Position numbers and translations under genes: made by a program
Part shown: one piece after another, positions 56,201-64,000 of the stretch
Layout of the letters: the number at the start of each line of letters is the position of its first letter
How positions within the stretch are numbered: the stretch's first letter is position 1
Assembly: GCA_032358165.1 (NCBI GenBank)
Contig: JAALGY010000021.1
Location: 1,302,001 to 1,366,000, forward strand
Length of the DNA stretch: 64,000 bases
DNA from: Diplosphaera chodatii
Lineage: Eukaryota; Chlorophyta; Trebouxiophyceae; Prasiolales; Stichococcaceae
Direction of reading: 5' to 3'
The notes under the pieces: model-generated
Databases searched by the model: none
The model's input: only the letters and a program-made list of their open reading frames with translations
Told to the model about the DNA's origin: nothing

Positions 56201-59200
56201 GTAACAGTTTGCTCGTGTGGCTTGTCTCGTAGGTGCACTCTACATCTCTGCTGCTGAGCGAGACCATCACTCCCACAAAGCGGCTGCCGTTTGTGCGCAT
56301 GGAGACTCAGGGCTGCAAGACAGTCCTGCATATGCAGCCCGACAGGCTAGAGCTGAACTTCGAAATGGCCAGCGTCGCAATTCTGGATCTCTGTGCCCAT
56401 GGGCCTGGCATTGCTGAGGTCATCCTGAGCCGCGTCCCTGCCGAAGCAGGTGCGGGTGCATTCGTAAGGTTTGGCTTGCCTACTATGACATGTGCTATCA
56501 GCCATGCAGTCATTTGACCTCGCCATGTAACATTTTCGCCTGCTTGCATGCAGAACTGCGAATGGGGGCAGAGTCTGAGAAGGCTGCAGACATAAAACAC
56601 GATGAGGAGCAGCCTCCGGTCCTCCACCTTGGATATGCTGTTCGTTTAGGGCAAGGGACCGACGCAGGTGCACCTTGCATGCTGTCACCCATTGCATGTG
56701 GTCGATGTCTACTCTTTGCTGCATTGCGTGCTGATGCATGAGCAGCTGTGCAGGTGCAAACATCAGCATCGAGGTGCAGCCTATGCAGCTAATATACCAG
56801 CCTCAAGCACTGTCGGCGCTGTCGGCTTTCGTGGGTGGCATGCCGTCAGATACCCACAGTAGCGCTGTGCTGGCAGCCATCAATGCACTGGACAACCCTG
56901 TGGCTCGCACACTGGCAAAGGCACGCAAGGCTTGGAGCCCTGGGCCAGGCAACAGCCTCACCATTCAGGTGAGCAAAAGGGCTATCAGTTGGGTCACTCA
57001 GAGCTTTCGTGGGGAGCACTTTACGGCCTTGCCGCCAAGCTGACACCAGGAGTTTTGGGCGCAGGTTGAGAATGTGATAGTGCTGGCGGCTGGTCTGTCG
57101 GCGTCTGACGAGGACCCGTGTGCAGTGCTGCACACTGGGCAGCTGAAAGTGTCTACTGTTGCCGCACCTGACACTGCTGCCCGCTCCAAGGCGCTGCAGT
57201 GGCTGTTGGTGAGCTGCAGGTTCTGTGGTCCAGTTCCTGTATTCATGTCAGTGGTCAATGAGGTTCCGTCTGGTGCCATCTGCTGTGGACGTGCATAAGC
57301 TTTGCAATGCATTTGACCAGCACCGCCTTCTCTGCCTTTTGCAGGATGAGCGCACACAAGTGCAAGGTTGCATTGGCAAAGATGCGGCCCGGCAGCTTGA
57401 GCGCGTGATAGACACCCTGCTGACAGACTGCTACAGGTGCTCTCACCCCAAATCGAGAGGATGACTACACATGCATGAGTTCCTGCCATGCAGCTCAAGG
57501 CAAACTCACTGTCACACAGGCTGCACATGGGTGCGCTGTCAGCAGGCATTGCCCCGAGTCGAAGAGCGGCAGCGGGCATGTGCAACTGGGCACTGCAGCC
57601 TGTGGAAGTTGCTGTGGGCCTGCGAGTTAGTCGGATGGGGGTGCGCAGCAATTTCAAACCTTCTGGCAAACCTTCTGCAGGCTTGCCCATCAACCGAGGA
57701 GGGTTGTGCATTCCGCAGCCTCTGCAGGTGTTATCAACATCGTGCCTGATTGCAGGGTGACTCTCGACTCACTGGCATGACGGCAGAGGTCCAGATGGGC
57801 CGTATTGCCGTGGGACTCAGCAAGCGGACGCTTGCCATGCTGCGCACATCGCTCACATATGCTCCGCATCATACTGCAAAGCCACAGCAGCCCCAGCAGA
57901 GGAGCGCAGGCAGCGCAGACGATAATGACACGGTGAAGTTGCCGCCTGCATCGTCAGCGGAGCAGGTGCCGTCAGCTGTGTTGGGTGTTGCAGCAAAGGG
58001 GCTGGACATTCGGTATGACGACGATCAGCCCAGCTTCCCAGATGCGACGAACACGCACCTGCGGTTCAGCAGCGGAGCTGCAGTGCTACATGCCCAGCAA
58101 CTGCATGGCTGCAAGCGTGCCAAGGTGGGTTCGGCGGCAACGTCGAGCCTGGGGTGCGGCCTAACAGCTGCTCTGCATTACTTACTGTCGGACACAGTGT
58201 TGTCAGGCTGTTTCCGTGCACCGCAGGTCACAGTGAAGAACGCAGCATATTCTGATGCCAGCATCCATGAGTTGTCACCTCCCCAAATACGCGGCGTGAT
58301 CCCTCGTTTGGGCGCCCGCATATCTGCCCAGCAGCTGGACATCCGTATTGATGACAGCTCAGTTACAGGGCAAGTGCTGTCTTTTGGGATGCACGCCCTG
58401 AAAGGGCAGGGTTTTGCGGGCGAGAGCGGCAATTTCGTCAAGCCGTGAGACCACTTGCTCCTCACTGCTGTGATTGGCATGACCTCAAGCCTCAGAAGGG
58501 CTGAACATATGAGAGCACATGTGCACAGGAGCACTTAACAGTGTGTCTCATGATTGGCGACAGTTGAACCTGCAGGTGTCAGGCAACCAAACCTGCAGTG
58601 CTTTTGGTGACGATGCACAAGTTCCCTGGTGGCGTACACACAGCTGTGGATATTCGTGATGGCTGCTTTGGCACCACCACTGTCATGCGCATCGCGTCCA
58701 TGTTCGTACCCAGCAACATCTTTCAGGTATTGCTCCATGCTGAGCACACAGCCTGCAACAACAGAGATCTGCCGCTGACACTCTGTACCAGCAGCGTGCA
58801 GATTGCACATGAGTCTCATATCTGTGGTACATATTGCAGGAGAAGGGCCCAGACGGGGCACGGATCAGTCGTGAGCATCCCCTTGAGGTTGTCACCGTTG
58901 CAAGGCCTACAGCCCCAGAGTCCCCTGTGCAGCCTGCGGAGCCACGCTTGCCAGAGCAGCCATCAAGACTGCAGCTGTCGCGGCCATACAGCGCACCCAC
59001 CCTCGCGCAAGGTGATGGTGGGGTTGATGTTGTTAGTGCACCTGCGGCAATCCCCAACAGCGGGTTGTCAAACTCGCAGCACTCAGGCACAGCATCAGCA
59101 GCAGAGGCAGCCAGTGCCGACTTGAAAGCTGGCGCCGACCCTAGCGGTGACGGGGAAGCTAGCAAAGGCAGCGTGTGCAGCAGTCCACCTAGCAGCAGCA

Positions 59201-62200
59201 GTGGCCATCAAACCACAAATGCCGTCAGCGCTGGGTTGGCAGCACAGCCAGCAGAGCTGCGGGTGCACACGTCGGCGGCGGCAGCTGGTGTGTCTCCATT
59301 TGCAGCGGCAGCAGTGGACGATGAACAGCTCGAGGCCGCCAGCAGTGGACCGCCGCCGCCCCAGACGCCGCCGCACTCCCCGCCCAGGGTGTCACACAGC
59401 CTGGAGCGGGTGCAGCAGCATTCTGCGCATGGCGACAGCCTCCACAGCCTGCCTGCTGTCCGTATTGCTGCATCACAGCAGACGGAACAGCCACCAGAGT
59501 TGGTGCCAGCCTCTCCCGAGGCGCATCAGGCAGCAGTGTCTGCAGCAGCGGACGAAGCAGATGAGCGCATGGCAGCAGCAGAGGCGGGCATCCCGCAACA
59601 GGACGCAGATCAGTCCGGCTCCAAGCACCCACCAGGCGGTCACGATCAGTTTTCTATCACGATCCAGAACTGCCGCATGCTAGGCCCGGGGTTGTCTCAC
59701 TCACTTGCAAGTGGTGGAATAGGCGTCGAGCAGGTCATCCGGGAGCTGCTGCCGCAGGTGAGCAGTCTTCTTTGATCGTGCAGCTGCGCGTCAATGCTTG
59801 CACAAATGGGCTTGCGGGCAAACAGACTTGATCACCTGTTTGCAACTTGAAGTCAGCTTCGCCCTTGTGTGCTTGTCACCACAGGACAACCAGGATGCAG
59901 CCATCCGTTTGGACATGCCACAGCTTCTGCTTCGCTTACCGGTTGCGGCGCCGCCGGAGCACCCAGAGCGCCACCCAGCCCAGGAACCCCTCGGCACCTG
60001 GTCCGACTATGCACGCCGCCCCGGCGGCGCCACTGCTTCGCTGAATGCAGCGCAGGGGTCGCCTCAGCTTCCCATGACACTGTGCAGCGCCAGTAGCGTG
60101 GCGCTCTACCTAGCAGCCGACGCAGGCGACCCCAACAACATCGCCCGCAAGCTGCCCGTGCTGATGCTACCCAGCCTGCGCCTGGCGACCACTGAACTGC
60201 GTGAGCGGCGACCCGGTCCCAATGCCGCAGCTAATGCACCTCAGCACCAGCCTGCTGCATTCCGTGTGGATGTGGCTGCGGTCGAGATGGCGCTGCAGCC
60301 TGGACAGCTGCAGGGTCTGACGGCGCAGGCGGCAGCTTCGCAGGACTGGGAACGCATCTGCGGCGGGTACGCCAGCCACAAGCAGCAGGACACCACATCA
60401 TCGCATCTGGGCGGTGCCGATCTGCTGTCAGCTGCATCTGTAGACGGCAGCGCGGCATCAGCCCCTGCAGCCGCCACCGCTTCTGTCGGTCCGACTCCTG
60501 GCAGAAGATCAGAGGTGTCGGACCCAGGATCCATGGGCAGCGACATACAGAGTGTACAGCATGTGCCATCAGCCGCAAGCAGCAGCACCGATGGGTCAAC
60601 GACAGCAGTGCAGCAGCTGGCAGAGGAAGCGGTCGGGTTCTCCGAGGCAGACCGCTGGTCTGTATCTGCTGCAATGCCCAGGTATGCTTTCCTGGGGGCG
60701 TCTTGAGGTCGCCACAGATGTCAGCTGTGTAAATGAGACGATATGTTACTGGCAGATATCAACCAGGTGCACGCTACCCGCAGCTTTGTGGCGCACATGT
60801 ACTCGCCATCGCATCAGACGCAGCCAAGCGTTACATTGGAGCTGGCGCGCGTTGCTGTTCAGTACGAGCACATTGGCGGCTCCGCTGCGGTCAGAAGCGG
60901 CAACGTCCGCTTTGCACAGCTCCTTCTACAACTGCACGACAGCCTCCAGGCAAGCTTCCTTTACACTTATTTCCAGATGTGCTACTCTGCTACCAATGGA
61001 TTGACTTGTTCGTCTCAGCTAGCACCCCACAATATGAGCTTGGCACAAGACAAAGCACAAGCGTTTGACCTTGTGCTTAAAAGTAGTCCGTATGGCTGCA
61101 GCAATCAGCCCTGCAGGCGTCGCTTGCAGCAGCCACTGCGATGCAGGCGCCCGCCTCGCCTTCCAAAGCTAACCTGGCAACGAGCAAGTCTGCAGCGCCA
61201 GAGGACCACGCCGCGTCACTGCAAGGCGCCTCGTCTTCAGCGCTCGGCCGCCGCCGCAGTGGCAGCATGGCCGCCGCTCGCAGGACAGCCAGCGGCCGCC
61301 GCAGTGGCCGTCTGGCCCATCGCAGCAGCACCCGTACAACAGACATCAGCACTGCCACGTCCTCAGGGCTGCATGCCGCGCTTCTGCCGCTGCACAGAGG
61401 CCCCACATCCTCCGAGGATAGTGACGAGCTGGGGCCGCTGCATGGTCTCGGCAGCATGGGCATGAGCGGGCTGGGCTACGGCGGGTCTGGCAGCGGTCTT
61501 TTGCACGCGCAAAGCAGCACCATCAATCTGTCGGTCGGGCAGCAGGCGAACAGCGATGACTACTTTGACATAGAGGATGATGCGGCGTCATTCTTCTCTG
61601 CCACCAGCCACCTGCTCAGCAACAGCGGCGGCCAGAGCGAGCTGCCGCGCTTCGCAGACCTGCCCAACAGCACAGAAACCAGCACAATGGATCTGCTTCT
61701 GGTTGCCTGCCGCAGCGACGGCGGCTGCGCAGCTGATGACAATCCTGCACCTGGCCCTGGCCAAGCCTCGCCATCTCCTGCGGACTCCTTGGCAAGCAGC
61801 ATGCCGCCAACATCCGCATTTCCAGCCAGCACGGCCAGCAAAGGGCATGCGCAGCAGCTGGCAATCGGCTTTGACGGCGGATACGCACTGCCAGGCACTG
61901 GGCTGCAGCTGCGCCGCAGCCGTGTGGTTTGTGCCGGCCTGCTGTTGCGCGCTTACACCGAGGGCTGGGGGATTGCAGTTGCCTGCATGCAGCAATATGT
62001 GGCAGTGTCGCACAGCGCCATTCTCAAGCAGCAGCAGCAGGCAGATGCTGCAGATGCGGACGGCAAGAAAGCAGTGCTTGACGCTGCGGGGCCAACTCTG
62101 CAGCTCGACATGAGCGGCTGGCTGCTGGAAGTCGTGGCCACTGGTGGCACAGGTGCTTGCGGAACGACTCTGTGGCTGCTTCGTGCAAAGTAAGTCCTCT

Positions 62201-64000
62201 CGCATTGGCTGACAAAGCTGCACGACCTCTAAGCTTCATCTGCTCACATGGCTGCAGGCCCTGATTTGGCAGCGCCAGCTGTTATGCTTGAGCTGGCAGC
62301 AGCCATTTCGCTGAGGAGCGGGCAGCTTGTCAGCGTACATGTGCCGGCCATCGTGCTGCGCATAGCCTTGGCCGAGCCGGACTATGACATCAGCCGCTGT
62401 GCAACGAATGCCCAGCCACTGGGTTCGCTGGCTGGCCTGGCAGGAGTATCTGTGGAACTTGCAGGTATTGCACTGATCACAGCATTCAATGCAAAGTCCT
62501 GGACTTGTGCAACAACCACATTGCAAGCAGGTTCCAGCAATTGCGGTTGTACTGGTTGCTGTCCATGCAGATCCAACAGGAGTGTCAACGTTCAGCGCAT
62601 CAGCAGATCGGCTCTCTGTCTGGGCACACTCGCGCAAGCTGTACACAGCTGCCGCATTTGCACATACGCTGCAGTCTGCGCTGAACCCACAGAGTGGCAC
62701 AGAAGCCAGCACAGCTACTCCTCCAGCCCAGCCAAAGTCCCTGTCTGCCAAGGTCTGCAGGACAACATGCAATAGCTGTTGTCGCATTGAGGTACCAGCT
62801 GATGACTTCCTATGGTACTTGCATGATGCAGTGGCTGGTGAATCTGCTGTAGGTCGCTGAGGTGCTGAGATGGCTGCCGCCACCCGCACGGCTGCAGCTG
62901 AGGCGTGCGGCTGTTTATCTGGCCGACGATGTTCCAGATGCCGAGACCATACTGTTTGAGGCGGCTCTGGACGATCTGACCGTAATTGTCGAGGGGACCC
63001 TTGCCCAGGAGCTGCACACGCTGTCACTGCAGGTAAGCTGTAACCCACCTACACGGTGCAGGTAAGCAGCAACCCAGACACATGCCAGCAGTTGGCAGAC
63101 GCTCCAGTGATGATGCACCTATATACAGCACAAATGGACCACAAATGCACCTATATATAGCACAAATGGAAGCACCACAGGAGCTGTCAGCGGTAATGTG
63201 ACCCTGGATACTGTAACAGGTCACCCTGCTGATGAACGTGTTCAACCACGGCTGCATGGGGTGGGAGCCCGTGCTGGAGCCATGGACGGCGTCGGCACGG
63301 CTCGAGTCTGTGCTCCCTGCACAGCAGTTGAGCAGCGGCTCACAGGCGGCACGCTATGAACTCGTCGTGACGGCAGAGAAGGTGCTGGACATCACAGCAT
63401 CGCTGACGAGCGCTGACGCAATGGCCTTGGCCCTCGACATTTTCTCAGGTACGGTGTTAAGAAGTGCAAGGCCTCCTTGCCTGCTGCAGCTGCTGCTGCA
63501 GCAGCTGCATGGTTGCGGATGATAGAGGGGAGCATGTCATTCGGCCTCCCTGACAGGTCATTCCCGCCTCTGCAGGGGTGCAGCAGCTGGCAGCTGGCGA
63601 TATGCACCTGGACGATGCTCTGGCGCGTGCAAGTCGGCCTGAGCTGGTGCAGCAGTCGCCCTACTGGGTGAAGAACGAGACAGGCACAACAGTCACCCTG
63701 TGGCTGGGTTCTGGTCTTCAGGCTGCCCCTACATCAGCACCAGGTGACTGATGCATGGGGCTGCTATGGGAGCACACATGGTTCACCCATGTCATCGTTA
63801 TGGTCGCTGGCTGATGTTGGATGTGACTTGATGTATGTCACCGCTGCAACTGCAGCGGACGCTTTCCGTGTGGCACCAGGCCAAGGCCTGGCACTGCCAT
63901 TGGCATCTCACAGCCATGAGCAGCCGGGCCCTCAGATGGCTGGGGACCCCGCCACGTTTTCCGCCACAGCCTCAAGGCGCACCAGCACAGACAGCCCAGC
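53284..64000 (+). CDS. VPS13-family bridge-like lipid transfer protein, 3' end outside window
   Basis: A giant lipid-transfer protein acting at membrane contact sites; the window holds about 10.7 kb of it. The proposed start is a 7-nt coding exon (ATGTTTG at 53284) spliced to give MFESWVSELLASYLGHFVDI. This is the chorein domain, which continues QKEQLRVSLWSG, VTLQNVRLKAEAFDYLQLP near 53590 and IALSDVFLRVGPREEADWEE near 53855. Typical repeating-groove blocks follow, including WGLWTLCWQLGRIVLNRLQL near 54215, LSIKMHTLPGGASVVEAASV near 54790, RLAQRRQYISLYQRKLQMA near 55325 and ALAELESRFTAEDAELFRMF near 55555. A large Ser/Pro/Ala/Gln-rich insert lies at about 58850-59680 and another at 60400-61850. 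SPYWVKNETGTTVTLWLGSG near 63655 marks the start of the VAB/SHR-type region. ATG2 shares the chorein domain, but overall size and the VAB-like block favour VPS13. The 3' part is missing. Confidence 0.85.
63028..63076 (+). repeat. Duplicated 5' splice site, intronic, VPS13
   Basis: Two 20-nt copies (63028-63047 and 63057-63076, two mismatches) each contain TGCAGGTAAGC, so the exon ending LHTLSLQ has two equally strong donors 29 nt apart. Using the second would shift the frame. Confidence 0.8.
63113..63170. repeat. 26-nt direct repeat, intronic, VPS13
   Basis: Copies at 63113-63138 and 63145-63170 differ at one base and are separated by 6 nt (period 32). They lie in the same intron as the duplicated donor. 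Confidence 0.85.

Noticed and set aside
59147..59683. 178-codon open frame within the VPS13 insert
   Set aside because: It is an out-of-frame shadow of the Ser/Pro-rich VPS13 exon, which is in phase with flanking conserved exons.

Overview
This window looks like nuclear DNA of a green alga. The closest fit is a core chlorophyte of the Trebouxiophyceae type, but the lineage is inferred from gene content and was not tested. Genes are intron-rich, with many short introns that mostly start GTRAGY and end TGCAG. Base composition is moderately GC-rich. The gene set is plant-like: a plant-type UBP deubiquitinase with a DUSP domain, a single-domain AP2 factor, a lycopene-cyclase-like flavoprotein with a probable plastid leader, and GH9/cellulose-synthase sequences. 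I see no bacterial operons, CRISPR arrays, tRNAs, rRNAs or intact transposons. All gene models below were assembled by eye from splice sites and conserved protein blocks. Outer limits are translation starts and stops, and some internal exons remain unresolved.

Layout, left to right: (1) complement 766-4162, secretory M20 metallodipeptidase. (2) 4597-7520, class II AP endonuclease (ExoIII/APE1 family). (3) complement 8293-11736, AP2-domain transcription factor. (4) 13309-21788, ubiquitin-specific protease of the USP4/15 / plant UBP5 type. (5) 22420-26822, lycopene-cyclase-like FAD oxidoreductase. (6) complement 27157-27807, LSm7. (7) complement 28895-32263, KH plus WW RNA-binding protein. (8) 33510-41760, a cellulose-synthase-like GT2 fused to a GH9 cellulase-like domain. 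(9) complement 42628-45261, coiled-coil/low-complexity protein. (10) 46158-47424, CIA30/NDUFAF1 complex I assembly factor. (11) 47852-49129, coiled-coil protein. (12) complement 49786-52645, ELL-type Pol II elongation factor. (13) 53284 to the window end, N-terminal part of a VPS13-family lipid transfer protein.

Most neighbours are unrelated housekeeping functions in alternating orientation. Divergent promoter regions separate M20/APE, AP2/USP, KH-WW/GT2-GH9, coiled-coil/CIA30 and ELL/VPS13. LSm7 and the KH-WW gene are tandem and both act on RNA.

The most striking locus is gene 8. A membrane glucan synthase with all the processive GT2 motifs (DD, DxD, TED, QxxRW) is joined in frame, through a phase-matched intron, to a complete-length GH9 domain. 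My topology count (two transmembrane helices before and five after the GT domain) places GH9 outside the membrane. The GH9 domain lacks the catalytic Asp pair and the catalytic Glu, so it reads as a pseudo-glycosidase covalently attached to a synthase. This parallels the separate KORRIGAN GH9 partner of plant cellulose synthases, and the cellulase-like GH6 domain attached to tunicate cellulose synthase.
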